NCBI RefSeq assembly: GCF_003184905.1
Contig: NZ_QFRU01000020.1
Span: 1 to 64,000 of the forward strand
Source: Bacillus sp. CGMCC 1.16541
GTDB taxonomy: Bacteria > Bacillota > Bacilli > Bacillales > Bacillaceae_H
DNA length: 64,000 nt
Reading direction: 5' to 3'
Shown in pieces: positions 37,407-46,012 of this stretch (within the stretch, counting starts at the first letter, position 1; every line of letters starts with the position of its first letter). The position numbers and the translations under genes are program-made. The notes under the pieces are model-generated. The model ran no database searches, was not told where the DNA came from, and saw nothing but the letters and a program-made list of their open reading frames with translations.

Positions 37407-37568
37407 TTATTTAAATGTTTTGTTTGATTTTACCGGTTGTGCTCGCTTACTATTTTTTTCTTTTACTTCTTTTACCGGGTCAAAGTCTTTTCCAACTTCA
37501 ATATCATTGCTATTTACACCATTCTTTGTCTTTTGTTCTGGATTGTTTTGTTTTGAACGTTTCTTCAT
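37407..37568 (-). CDS. Small Lys/Asn-rich basic protein, unknown
   Basis: A 53-residue protein, too short for a usual ORF cutoff: MKKRSKQNNPEQKTKNGVNS, then NDIEVGKDFDPVKEVKEKNS, ending KSNKTFK. It is very hydrophilic and lacks cysteine and aromatic residues except two Phe. The ribosome site AGGAGGTCTTTCA is excellent and a strong terminator follows, so it is probably expressed. It follows ytzC by 16 bases. Composition resembles small spore-core proteins, but I recognise no family. Confidence 0.72.
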   Translation of the reverse strand: MKKRSKQNNPEQKTKNGVNSNDIEVGKDFDPVKEVKEKNSKRAQPVKSNKTFK

Positions 37569-37584
37569 TGAAAGACCTCCTCGT

Positions 37585-37848
37585 TTAATGTTCTGTAATA
37601 ACCATTTCGTTTTGAAGCTGTTGAATTTGCAACCTCATACGATAGAGTTGCTCACGTTGTTGAGCATTTGCACTATGAGAAAGCTCTTCCAATTCTTTGT
37701 ACGCATTTTCTAATCCTAATTGCGCACCTGTATATTCTGTATCATTGTAATGTTCTTGCTGCATGCCATTTTGAAGTTGTTCTTTTGCAAAACGCATTGC
37801 ATCTTCACATTGTTGCATAAGTTTATCGACTGATTGACGAGTTGCCAT
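37585..37848 (-). CDS. ytzC: YtzC, DUF2524 family protein
   Basis: An 87-residue, mostly helical protein: MATRQSVDKLMQQCEDAM, then YNDTEYTGAQLGLENAYKEL, and SANAQQREQLYRMRLQIQQL near the end. This matches DUF2524 (YtzC) of Bacillus; function unknown. The heptad-like pattern suggests a coiled-coil hairpin. The ATG at 37848 follows GGAGGGAATAAG. The upstream in-frame extension to 37905 has no ribosome site. Confidence 0.88.
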   Translation of the reverse strand: MATRQSVDKLMQQCEDAMRFAKEQLQNGMQQEHYNDTEYTGAQLGLENAYKELEELSHSANAQQREQLYRMRLQIQQLQNEMVITEH

Positions 37849-38041
37849 CTTATTCCCTCCATTTAAAAACAAACTAAAAGCGGTCCTCTCCACTATTTTG
37901 TTCAAAAGTCTTACAGTTTACGACATCATTTAAATAGAAGAAACTGCTAACACGACTTTCATTTGGATATCACGTTGTTTTTTGTTAAAATCTGATGATG
38001 AATCATCATTTATATTTTGCTTTCAAAAGGAGTCTAATTAC

Positions 38042-39004
38042 TTGAAATTATCTAATCCATTTCCTTATACAGCCGAAAACAAGCGTTATCATACATGGAA
38101 TTATCATTTACGTCAGACGTTTGGTCATAAAGTATTCAAAGTAGCTCTAGATGGAGGGTTTGATTGCCCAAACCGTGATGGTACGGTGGCACATGGTGGG
38201 TGTACGTTTTGTAGTGCCGCTGGTTCTGGAGATTTTGCTGGAAACCGTACGGATGATCTTGTCACACAATTTCATGACATTAAAGACAAAATGCATGATA
38301 AATGGAAAGATGGAAAATATATTGCTTATTTTCAAGCATTCACAAATACACATGCACCTGTTGATGTTTTACGTGAGAAATATGAAACAGTTTTAACCCT
38401 TCCTGGTGTTGTTGGTCTTTCGATTGCCACGCGACCAGATTGTTTGCCTGATGATGTTGTAGAGTACTTAGCTGAATTAAATGAACGCACATATCTATGG
38501 GTAGAGTTAGGCCTACAAACCGTTCATGAACGAACATCTTTGCTAATCAATCGAGCTCACGATCATCAATGTTATATAGAAGGTGTGAAAAAACTACGAA
38601 AACACGGTATTCGCGTTTGTTCACATATTATTAATGGTTTACCATTAGAGACACCTGAAATGATGATGGAAACAGCTCGTGAAGTTGCCAAGCTAGACGT
38701 GCAAGGTATCAAAATTCATTTGTTACACTTATTAAAGGGAACACCTATGGTTAAACAGTACGAAAAAGGAATGCTTGAATTTTTAACTTTTGACGATTAT
38801 GTTCAGCTTGTATGCGATCAATTAGAAATATTACCTCCTGAAATGATCGTTCATCGTATTACGGGTGATGGACCGATTGACTTAATGATAGGTCCCATGT
38901 GGAGTGTCAACAAATGGGGAGTATTAAATGCCATTGATCAAGAACTCATTCGTCGAAATAGCTATCAAGGAAAGTATTTTAAAAAGGAAGTTGTGACACC
39001 ATGA
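38042..39004 (+). CDS. mnmL: Radical SAM protein MnmL (YtqA)
   Basis: A 320-residue radical-SAM enzyme, the YtqA group. Cysteines in FDCPNRDGTVAHGGCTFC near residues 35-52 form the iron-sulfur site. GIKIHLLHLLKGTPMVKQY near 224 is the family C-terminal signature. B. subtilis YtqA is reported as MnmL, which converts cmnm5 to nm5 at tRNA wobble U34. The TTG at 38042 follows AAAGGAGTCTAATTA; the ATG-containing extension lacks a ribosome site. Its stop overlaps the mnmM start as ATGA. Confidence 0.9.
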   Translation: MKLSNPFPYTAENKRYHTWNYHLRQTFGHKVFKVALDGGFDCPNRDGTVAHGGCTFCSAAGSGDFAGNRTDDLVTQFHDIKDKMHDKWKDGKYIAYFQAFTNTHAPVDVLREKYETVLTLPGVVGLSIATRPDCLPDDVVEYLAELNERTYLWVELGLQTVHERTSLLINRAHDHQCYIEGVKKLRKHGIRVCSHIINGLPLETPEMMMETAREVAKLDVQGIKIHLLHLLKGTPMVKQYEKGMLEFLTFDDYVQLVCDQLEILPPEMIVHRITGDGPIDLMIGPMWSVNKWGVLNAIDQELIRRNSYQGKYFKKEVVTP

Positions 39005-39573
39005 AAGTAGAGCGTATTTTACCTTTTGCTCGTTCCCTATTAGAACGTGCGATTAAACCTGGAGACACAGTTGTTGATGCAACAATCGGGAACGGACACG
39101 ATACATTATTTTTAAGCCACCTTGTCGGTGAAAGCGGGCGTGTGTATGGCTTTGATGTTCAGAGAGCTGCTTTAGAGGAAACCACAAAACGGTTGAAAGA
39201 ACATAACGTTTTAAATCGAGTCACGTTGTTTCACGAAAGTCATGATCAGCTTTCTTCTTTACTTCCCGACTCTTTAAAAGGAACACTAACAGGAGCGGTT
39301 TTTAACCTAGGTTACTTACCGGGAGGCGACAAACAAATTGTGACTACTCCAAGTTCAACCATTCACGCGATTGAGCAATTAATTCATTGGTTGGCACCAG
39401 AAGGGATCATTGTCCTTGTTATTTATCACGGACATGCAGAAGGTGAAGTAGAAAAGCAAGCACTTATGCAATATGTAAAACAGCTTGATCAGAAGCTTGT
39501 ACATGTGTTGCAATATCAATTTATCAACCAGAAAAATAATCCTCCTTTTATCGTAGCGATTGAAAAACGCTGA
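39001..39573 (+). CDS. mnmM: tRNA methyltransferase MnmM (YtqB)
   Basis: A 190-residue class I SAM-dependent methyltransferase. The SAM motif is VVDATIGNGHDTLFLS near residue 25, and VYGFDVQRAALE near 56 binds ribose. GAVFNLGYLPGGDKQI near 97 is the family's NPPY-like catalytic region. B. subtilis YtqB is reported as MnmM, making mnm5s2U from nm5s2U in tRNA. The preceding gene supplies the previous step, and the two are translationally coupled. Confidence 0.92.
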   Translation: MKVERILPFARSLLERAIKPGDTVVDATIGNGHDTLFLSHLVGESGRVYGFDVQRAALEETTKRLKEHNVLNRVTLFHESHDQLSSLLPDSLKGTLTGAVFNLGYLPGGDKQIVTTPSSTIHAIEQLIHWLAPEGIIVLVIYHGHAEGEVEKQALMQYVKQLDQKLVHVLQYQFINQKNNPPFIVAIEKR

Positions 39574-39579
39574 ACCACT

Positions 39580-39639
39580 AAAAAAATAGAACGCTACTTT
39601 TACCATTGAATTCAGATAAAAGTAACGTTCTATTTTTTT
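39580..39639. terminator. Bidirectional terminator between mnmM and ytpB
   Basis: Arms of 23 bases, AAAAAAATAGAACG plus TACTTTTA with complement, differ at one position (G-U on the minus strand). It serves the plus-strand mnmLM transcript and the minus-strand ytpAB transcript. Confidence 0.88.
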
Positions 39640-39643
39640 GAAG

Positions 39644-40708
39644 TTATTTTGCTTTTGAGAACATCCGATAAATCCGTCCATTGACATAAAAGAAATAACT
39701 AAGCCTCCCACCTGACCGAATCAGTTTCTTGGCAGTCGTATGAACTTCTTTTTGATTCCTCACCTTTTCATCTGATAAATAGACCCCTAGTAATCCTCTA
39801 TTAATAAATCGATGAAAATGCTCATTTGGCAATCCTTTTATGTGAGAATCTGCTTCTGTTACAAAGTGCAAGAAACGATTCATCATGAATTTATAATGAG
39901 GATAGTAAAAACAAAAGTTCAAGTCTCCCCCTAGTTTATCTTCTTCTTGATCAATGAAGTAGTCTAACAAGATATGTAACCCTTGTATATACGGAAAATA
40001 ACCTTTTTTCACTTTCAATGCTTGTTCTTCTGTAAAGGTTGACTGAAAACTGTATGCAACTAAACAAAAAATCCCTAATGTCGATCCTGAACATGCTGAA
40101 AACTCGTACCATTCCATTTCAGGGAGGGTCTCTTTGTATGCAGAAAACCAGTTTTCTAAGCGTGGCACACGTTCTTCGACTGTCACATGCTTATGCACTT
40201 GTAAATCACAATAGTACGTAGCTAGTTCGAGAATGTGTTCTGAAATAATGGGATAATGAACGCTTTTACCCAATACCTCTTGACATGTTTGAACCAATGC
40301 AACTAAATAACCACCATCGTCTTGGTCCGTTCGAAAACGGTAATATTCACGAATAGGAGCACTTACAGTTAACGCATCTAACATGGACTCATGAAGCGCA
40401 GTAAAATCATTAGGATCCAATGAGTTACTTCGGTCACATAAGTTATCTAAATAATCACTAATGGTTTGATACGCTACAATAAAGCGTATGCATTCTGTCA
40501 TCTGTTCCTTTGCTAAAATCGACAGAATACCACCACCTTCGCAGTGAAATGTTTTATAATCGATACTCGAAATGGCTTGCCTTCTTAATTCTTCATCTGG
40601 AATTCTTTCTGCATACTTCCTCCAATAAGCTAGCTGCTTATGAACGAGAGGTAACACATCTTTGTATACTTTCTTCATTAATAAAAAAGGGTGGGACGGA
40701 ATTTTCAT
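39644..40708 (-). CDS. ytpB: Tetraprenyl-beta-curcumene synthase YtpB
   Basis: A 354-residue DUF2600 protein. YtpB of B. subtilis cyclises tetraprenyl diphosphate to tetraprenyl-beta-curcumene, a C35 terpene. Acidic motif DYLDNLCDRSN near residue 85 and LDYFIDQEEDKLGGDLNFC near 248 likely hold magnesium. There are no membrane segments. The ATG follows GAGGTGAATGATAG. It lies 32 bases downstream of ytpA, an operon as in B. subtilis. Pairing with a downstream C35-terpene cyclase is not visible here. Confidence 0.93.
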   Translation of the reverse strand: MKIPSHPFLLMKKVYKDVLPLVHKQLAYWRKYAERIPDEELRRQAISSIDYKTFHCEGGGILSILAKEQMTECIRFIVAYQTISDYLDNLCDRSNSLDPNDFTALHESMLDALTVSAPIREYYRFRTDQDDGGYLVALVQTCQEVLGKSVHYPIISEHILELATYYCDLQVHKHVTVEERVPRLENWFSAYKETLPEMEWYEFSACSGSTLGIFCLVAYSFQSTFTEEQALKVKKGYFPYIQGLHILLDYFIDQEEDKLGGDLNFCFYYPHYKFMMNRFLHFVTEADSHIKGLPNEHFHRFINRGLLGVYLSDEKVRNQKEVHTTAKKLIRSGGRLSYFFYVNGRIYRMFSKAK

Positions 40709-40740
40709 CTATCATTCACCTCGAATTTAAATCACATTCA

Positions 40741-41517
40741 TTAAATGTGAAGGTCAACAAAGCTCTTTGCATAGGCAAAAACTTGCTCTCTTTCTGGTTC
40801 ATTAAAAATCTCATGATATAAAGAAGGCCATTCTTTATAAATCTTTTCACTCAAGTCTACTTCATCAAACCACTGTTTTACAATTAGCTTCTCGATAATT
40901 TTATCTTCTCCTGCTTGCATTAATAAAAGCGGCACGTCTGGTGTGTTCTCTACGTCTTTGAACGCCATGTTCATTGCATCCATTAACTCACGGTACCACC
41001 TAACAGACACTTTTGTTACATAGAGAGAATCATTTTGATCTTCATCCATTACTTCTTTATTTCTTGTCACTTTATCCACTGTTAACACGGTATTAAACAA
41101 CATGCTTGGCATTAACTTATTTAACCCTTTCGACAGCAAATCCATATAAGCAGGTGGATGCTCTCTTAGCCCTAAACAAGGAGACGATAAAATAGCCCCC
41201 CATACTGGAAGGTTTTTTTCCTGAAGTGTGCGAATGACCGCTAGCCCTCCCATACTATGGCCAAGCAAGAAAATTGGCAAATCATACTCTTGAGCTTCTC
41301 GTACCCATGTTTCAATTTCTTCTATGTATTCATCAAATGATTTAATATGCCCTCTTCTTCTCGTTGTCATTCCTTGTCCAGGAAGATCTCCCATAATGAC
41401 GTGCATACCTACAGAACGCCACATTTCAATTAACCATCGATAACGACCATGGTGCTCTGATGCTCCGTGTACCATTACCATGACGCCTTTAGGATTGTCA
41501 GCTTCCCATTTCCTCAT
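40741..41517 (-). CDS. ytpA: Alpha/beta hydrolase YtpA (lysophospholipase family)
   Basis: A 258-residue serine hydrolase. The oxyanion start MVHGASEHHGRY lies near residue 15, and the nucleophile elbow GHSMGGLAV near 86. The acid is in LLLMQAGEDKIIEK near 200 and the histidine in SLYHEIFNE near 229. B. subtilis YtpA is a phospholipase linked to bacilysocin formation; that link here is inferred. It is the first gene of a ytpA-ytpB operon. Confidence 0.9.
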   Translation of the reverse strand: MRKWEADNPKGVMVMVHGASEHHGRYRWLIEMWRSVGMHVIMGDLPGQGMTTRRRGHIKSFDEYIEEIETWVREAQEYDLPIFLLGHSMGGLAVIRTLQEKNLPVWGAILSSPCLGLREHPPAYMDLLSKGLNKLMPSMLFNTVLTVDKVTRNKEVMDEDQNDSLYVTKVSVRWYRELMDAMNMAFKDVENTPDVPLLLMQAGEDKIIEKLIVKQWFDEVDLSEKIYKEWPSLYHEIFNEPEREQVFAYAKSFVDLHI

Positions 41518-41621
41518 AAGAGCTACTTCCTTTCTTTTGTTTACTCATTGAAAAAAACTTTGTACACTTACATTAGAAGATTTATTCATTTTTTTCAACT
41601 ACTATAAAAGGGGTGGGTAAG

Positions 41622-42131
41622 ATGATTTATCCTTATAAAGATAAAACACCTACTATTTCAGCAAGTGCCTATATTGCTGATTATGTAACAATTACAGGCG
41701 ATGTTTCAATTGGAGATGAAAGTAGTATTTGGTTTAACACCGTCATTCGTGGCGACGTCGCTCCTACCATCATTGGTAATCGAGTGAATATTCAAGATCA
41801 ATCGACTCTCCATCAAAGTCCGAACAACCCATTAATTATTGAAGACGATGTGACGGTCGGACATCAAGTCATCTTACATAGTGCGATTCTACGCCAGAAT
41901 TCCTTGATTGGGATGGGGTCCATTGTATTAGATGGGGCAGAAATTGGTGAGGGTGCTTTTATTGGCGCTGGTAGCCTTGTACCACCAGGTAAAAAAATCC
42001 CACCGCATACATTAGCGCTTGGAAGACCCGCTAAAGTTGTACGTGAACTAACAGACGACGACCAAAAAGACATGGATCGCATTCGAAAAAGTTATGTCGA
42101 AAAAGGGAAATACTACCAATCGTTAAAGTAA
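41622..42131 (+). CDS. ytoA: Gamma carbonic anhydrase-like protein YtoA
   Basis: A 169-residue left-handed beta-helix protein with hexapeptide repeats (SIGDESSIWFNTVIRGDV, NRVNIQDQSTLHQ). Zinc-site histidines appear in STLHQ, VTVGHQVILHSA and nearby. Relatives are gamma-class carbonic anhydrase homologues; activity is unproven. The ATG at 41622 follows AGGGGTGGGTAAG; a GTG three codons upstream is less likely. It diverges from ytpA. Confidence 0.9.
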   Translation: MIYPYKDKTPTISASAYIADYVTITGDVSIGDESSIWFNTVIRGDVAPTIIGNRVNIQDQSTLHQSPNNPLIIEDDVTVGHQVILHSAILRQNSLIGMGSIVLDGAEIGEGAFIGAGSLVPPGKKIPPHTLALGRPAKVVRELTDDDQKDMDRIRKSYVEKGKYYQSLK

Positions 42132-42193
42132 CTATTTTCAATCAAGAACTGATAATATTTTCGTGTTCTCTTTATTGTATAACAACCACACAT

Positions 42194-42233
42194 AATCTAT
42201 AAGTGAGTTTTTCCAAAAACTTACTTATAGATT
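42194..42233. repeat. 19-base-arm palindrome after ytoA
   Basis: Arms 42194-42212 and 42215-42233 are complementary except one position, which forms G-U in plus-strand RNA, with a two-base CC loop. No T-run follows the plus-strand arm. The rest of 42132-42405 is AT-rich with no gene. Confidence 0.6.
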
Positions 42234-42405
42234 GTATACCGCCTTTACACAAGCGAACAACTTCTATATATCACCTAACGATACTTTCTCCTAAACATAC
42301 GACTTCTAACTAAATTAAAATTTTCTATTAATTTACATTTCCTTATTACTCACTAAACATTCCCTTATTACAATGAAAATAACACTTTTTCTTAAAGGGG
42401 ATAAA

Positions 42406-42942
42406 ATGATGAGAACAAAGTTGATTCGCCAATTGTATGATGTTGAGTGTTACGTATTTAAAAGTGTGAACAAGCATTTTGATCGACGACTAGCCAACGC
42501 TTATTTTCGTACAATTACCCATTTAGGTGGAGCAACTTTTACAATTACTACAGTCTTAGCTTTGTTCATTTTAACAAGTGGTCCTTTAAAGACCATTACG
42601 CTTGCTAGTGCACTGTCACTTGCTATTAGTCATCTTCCTGTCGCTATTTTTAAGCGCCTTTATCCTCGCAAAAGACCTTATTTACAGCTTAAAAATACAA
42701 AAGTGTTAGAAAAACCTTTAAAGGATCATTCATTCCCTTCCGGCCATACAACAGCTATTTTCTCAATATCAACCCCTTTTATTTTTTATGTACCATCCCT
42801 TGCAATTATTTTGTTACCGTTCGCATTAAGTGTTGGGGTATCCCGTATTTATTTAGGGCTTCACTATCCTACCGATGTTGGTGCTGGAATGGTTCTCGGC
42901 ACTTTTGTTGGATTCTTATCTCTTTATGCTCTAACGTTGTAA
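42406..42942 (+). CDS. PAP2 family membrane phosphatase
   Basis: A 178-residue membrane protein with about five segments and the three acid-phosphatase motifs. They are KRLYPRKRP near residue 82, SFPSGHTT near 112 and SRIYLGLHYPTD near 145. Such enzymes dephosphorylate lipid phosphates such as phosphatidic acid or undecaprenyl diphosphate. The substrate here is unknown. The ribosome site AAAGGGG precedes two adjacent ATGs (42406 and 42409). A glycosyltransferase gene follows 64 bases later. Confidence 0.88.
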   Translation: MMRTKLIRQLYDVECYVFKSVNKHFDRRLANAYFRTITHLGGATFTITTVLALFILTSGPLKTITLASALSLAISHLPVAIFKRLYPRKRPYLQLKNTKVLEKPLKDHSFPSGHTTAIFSISTPFIFYVPSLAIILLPFALSVGVSRIYLGLHYPTDVGAGMVLGTFVGFLSLYALTL

Positions 42943-43006
42943 AGGAAGTCTATACTAGTTTTTATTTACCTAAAACATCATCATTGAATGGATAGGGGGA
43001 GATACG

Positions 43007-44152
43007 ATGAAAATTGCTTTATTCACTGATACATTTACACCAGATGTAAACGGCGTAGCAAAAACATTATCAAGATTCACCCGTTATTTAGAACATAAGA
43101 AAATTGCTTACCAAGTATTTGCTCCTGAAAGTACGAATGATGATTTATTTTCAAAACAAATTCATCGCTTTGCGAGCCTACCTTTTTTTCTCTACCCTGA
43201 ATGTCGCTTAGCACTACCGAATATGCCAAAGATTCGTGCACAGCTACAAGCATTTCAACCAGATATTATTCATATCGCAACTCCTTTTAACATGGGACTA
43301 TGCGGTTTACACTATGCAAAGAAAATGAACATCTCAATGGTCGGTTCTTATCACACTGATTTTGAACAATACTTGTCTTACTATGATTTACATTTTCTTA
43401 CTCCATTTTTATGGAAGTATATGAAATGGTTTCATCAACCACTCGAACGAATCTTTGTTCCTTCTGAATCTACAAAAGAGCATTTACAGCAACAAGGGTT
43501 TACCAATCTCTCTATTTGGTCACGTGGAGTTGATCATACATTGTTTCATCCTCATTATGACCGGTTCGATGTGCGCATTAAATATAATATAAAAAAACCA
43601 TATATCCTAACGTACGTTGGTAGACTTGCGCCTGAGAAGAACCTCACTCTTTTAATGGAAATTGCAAAGTCGTTACCTCCTCATATCCGTCACAAAGTTC
43701 ATTGGTTGATTGTAGGTGATGGACCATTAAAGGAACTGCTAAAAAGAGAATCTCTCGAACATATGACCTTCACTGGTTTTCTTCAAGGTGAACAGCTAGC
43801 AAAAATCTATGCAGCTTCTGATTTATTCGTTTTCCCATCTGCTACTGAAACGTTTGGAAATGTCGTATTAGAGTCTCTCTCTTGTGGAACACCTGTTATT
43901 GGCGCAAACGCAGGTGGGGTCAAAACCATCATTCAACATGGACGAAATGGGTACCTTTGCAATCCTCAATCAGTTGATGAGTTTGTTCATCATACTACAG
44001 AGTTACTAGAAGATTTACACAAACGTATTCACTTTGGACACCAAGGAAGGAATTATGCGTTAACTCAAACATGGGATAGCATCTTTGAGCGATTATTACT
44101 TGAATATGAAGAAGCTGTTATAAACAGAAAACAATCTGTTCAACTAGCATAA
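43007..44152 (+). CDS. GT4 family glycosyltransferase
   Basis: A 381-residue GT-B-fold enzyme. The N-terminal half begins LFTDTFTPDVNGVAKTL, a glycolipid-mannosyl/glucosyltransferase pattern. ILTYVGRLAPEKNLTLLME near residue 197 starts the donor domain, and FPSATETFGNVVLESLSCG near 275 is the E-X7-E motif. It resembles MgtA-like transferases that glycosylate diacylglycerol; donor and acceptor are not determined. The site is GGGGGAGATACG. It probably shares a transcript with the PAP2 phosphatase, which could supply a dephosphorylated lipid acceptor. Confidence 0.87.
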   Translation: MKIALFTDTFTPDVNGVAKTLSRFTRYLEHKKIAYQVFAPESTNDDLFSKQIHRFASLPFFLYPECRLALPNMPKIRAQLQAFQPDIIHIATPFNMGLCGLHYAKKMNISMVGSYHTDFEQYLSYYDLHFLTPFLWKYMKWFHQPLERIFVPSESTKEHLQQQGFTNLSIWSRGVDHTLFHPHYDRFDVRIKYNIKKPYILTYVGRLAPEKNLTLLMEIAKSLPPHIRHKVHWLIVGDGPLKELLKRESLEHMTFTGFLQGEQLAKIYAASDLFVFPSATETFGNVVLESLSCGTPVIGANAGGVKTIIQHGRNGYLCNPQSVDEFVHHTTELLEDLHKRIHFGHQGRNYALTQTWDSIFERLLLEYEEAVINRKQSVQLA

Positions 44153-44187
44153 ACAAAAAGACCTCCTTTAAAGGAAGTCTTTTTGTT
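44152..44187. terminator. Bidirectional terminator, glycosyltransferase/metK
   Basis: Eighteen-base arms AACAAAAAGACCTCCTTT and complement differ at one G-U position. T-runs lie on both strands. It includes the metK stop codon. Confidence 0.88.
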
Positions 44188-45388
44188 AGTTACCTAATGC
44201 TGCTTTTTTTAATGCATCTGCTTTGTCTGTACGCTCCCAAGGAACATCAATGTCTGTACGACCAAAGTGACCGTAAGCAGCTGTTTGTTTGTAAATTGGA
44301 CGACGAAGATCAAGCATTTTAATGATACCAGCTGGACGAAGGTCAAAGTTATGACGAACTGCTTCTACTAACACTTCTTCAGATACTTGACCTGTACCAA
44401 ATGTATCAATTGAGATAGATACTGGCTGCGCAACACCAATTGCATATGCTAACTGAACTTCACATTTATCAGCAAGGCCTGCAGCTACGATGTTTTTCGC
44501 AACGTAACGAGCTGCATATGCAGCAGAACGGTCTACTTTTGTAGCATCTTTACCAGAGAATGCTCCACCACCGTGACGAGCATATCCACCGTACGTATCT
44601 ACGATGATTTTACGACCTGTTAAACCAGCATCACCTTGAGGACCACCGATTACGAAACGACCTGTTGGGTTGATAAAGTACTTTGTATTCTCATCGATTA
44701 ACTCTTGAGGAACAACTGGATTAATGACATATTCTTTTAAGTTACGTTGAATTTGCTCTAACGTAATTTCTGGATGATGTTGAGTTGAAATAACAATTGT
44801 ATCAATACGAACTGGTTTGTTATTTTCATCATATTCAACTGTTACTTGAGTCTTTCCATCTGGACGAAGGTAAGGAAGGATTTCTTCTTTACGCACTTCT
44901 GTTAAACGACGAGCTAATTTATGAGCTAATGAAATTGGAAGTGGCATTAACTCTTTTGTTTCGTTACAAGCAAAACCAAACATTAAACCTTGGTCTCCAG
45001 CACCGATTGCTTCGATTTCCTCGTCAGTCATCTGACCTTCACGAGCTTCTAAAGCCTTATCAACACCCATTGCGATATCTGCAGATTGCTCATCAATTGA
45101 TGTTAATACTGCACAAGTTTCCGCATCAAAACCGTATTTTGCACGTGTATAACCAATTTCCTTAATTGTTTCACGTACCGTTTTTGGAATATCTACATAC
45201 GTAGATGTTGTAATCTCACCACTAACCAATACTAAACCAGTTGTAACACTTGTTTCACAAGCTACACGAGCATTTGGGTCTTTTGCTAAAATTGCATCAA
45301 GAATTGAATCAGAAATCTGATCACAAATTTTATCCGGATGACCTTCTGTTACAGATTCTGACGTAAATAAACGACGTTTCGTTGACAT
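44186..45388 (-). CDS. metK: S-adenosylmethionine synthetase
   Basis: A 400-residue enzyme making SAM from methionine and ATP. Signatures are [19 protein letters not shown] near residue 10, [12 protein letters not shown] near 120 and [19 protein letters not shown] near 260. The ATG at 45388 ([10 protein letters not shown]) follows GGAGGAAAATTG; the 15 upstream residues in frame are leader RNA. A SAM-I riboswitch and a sigma-A promoter precede it. Product controls its own synthesis through that RNA. Confidence 0.98.
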   Translation of the reverse strand: MSTKRRLFTSESVTEGHPDKICDQISDSILDAILAKDPNARVACETSVTTGLVLVSGEITTSTYVDIPKTVRETIKEIGYTRAKYGFDAETCAVLTSIDEQSADIAMGVDKALEAREGQMTDEEIEAIGAGDQGLMFGFACNETKELMPLPISLAHKLARRLTEVRKEEILPYLRPDGKTQVTVEYDENNKPVRIDTIVISTQHHPEITLEQIQRNLKEYVINPVVPQELIDENTKYFINPTGRFVIGGPQGDAGLTGRKIIVDTYGGYARHGGGAFSGKDATKVDRSAAYAARYVAKNIVAAGLADKCEVQLAYAIGVAQPVSISIDTFGTGQVSEEVLVEAVRHNFDLRPAGIIKMLDLRRPIYKQTAAYGHFGRTDIDVPWERTDKADALKKAALGN

Positions 45389-45469
45389 CAATTTTCCTCC
45401 TTTAATACAGTTCCATAGTGATACGGTACTCATTTCCCTTATTATTGTTCATAAAAACAATTGAAAATA

Positions 45470-45655
45470 TAAAAAACCTTTCCTTAATTTCGAGGAAAGG
45501 TATCAAATTCAACTTAGCCTTTCACTCTTATCGATCAAGGTTGGACCTTGCATCAGGTTAGCACCTTATCACCTAAATATGTAAAAAAATGGTGATGGTT
45601 GCTGGGTTTCATAGGGCCTGTCCCTCCACCAGCTCGGGATAAGAGAGTATCCGTT
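45470..45655 (-). promoter_or_regulatory. SAM-I (S-box) riboswitch of metK
   Basis: The minus strand has CTTATCCCGAGCTGGTGGAG, then GGACAGGCCCTATGAAACC and CAGCAACC, the conserved SAM-I core, closing with GATAAG near 45527. A terminator ACCTTTCCT/AGGAAAGGT with T-run lies at 45476-45501. SAM binding would end transcription before metK. Confidence 0.95.
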
Positions 45656-45664
45656 CAATGACAT

Positions 45665-45694
45665 ATCATACATTAACATCCATTAAAGTGTCAA
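45665..45694 (-). promoter_or_regulatory. metK promoter
   Basis: The minus strand shows TTGACA (45689-45694), an 18-base spacer, and TATGAT (45665-45670), just ahead of the riboswitch. Confidence 0.7.
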
Positions 45695-45779
45695 CCTTAT
45701 TGACGTAAAAAATATTGTTATTTTTTCAAATCTTTTTATAGAAATATCTATAAATGATATAAAGTAGTTGAAGTCTTTT

Positions 45780-45793
45780 TGAAAGCGCTTTAC
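45780..45793. promoter_or_regulatory. cre-like site upstream of pckA
   Basis: TGAAAGCGCTTTAC keeps the palindromic AAAGCGCTTT centre of CcpA sites; the two last positions depart from the consensus. It is 220 bases before the pckA start and about 90 bases upstream of the metK promoter. Effect unknown. Confidence 0.45.
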
Positions 45794-45935
45794 AATGTAG
45801 TTGTCATACAAGTAAAGAAGGCAAATGAAGAAACCGTTGATCACGAATGCATGTTTCACAAATTTAATCTGTAAAATAATCATTTAAACTACGCCTATTT
45901 TTACACGATATATAAACAATTCGCGATAATTAGTA

Positions 45936-45963
45936 TAGACTATTAATATAAATGTGTTATACT
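45936..45963 (+). promoter_or_regulatory. pckA promoter with CcpN operator
   Basis: TGTGTTATACT at 45953-45963 matches the CcpN consensus TRTGHYATAYW exactly and overlaps a -10 box TATACT. A weak -35 (TAGACT) lies 16 bases upstream. The surrounding arms AATTAGTATA and TATACTAATT form a larger inverted repeat (45928-45967). CcpN represses pckA in B. subtilis when glycolytic carbon is available. Confidence 0.65.
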
Positions 45964-46012
45964 AATTATAAATTTATTGTATTGCAACAAAAAACAAAGG
46001 ATGGTATTGCAA

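Noticed and set aside
45389-45433. 15-residue extension of metK
   Set aside because: It lies between the riboswitch terminator and the proper AGGAGG site, so it is leader RNA.
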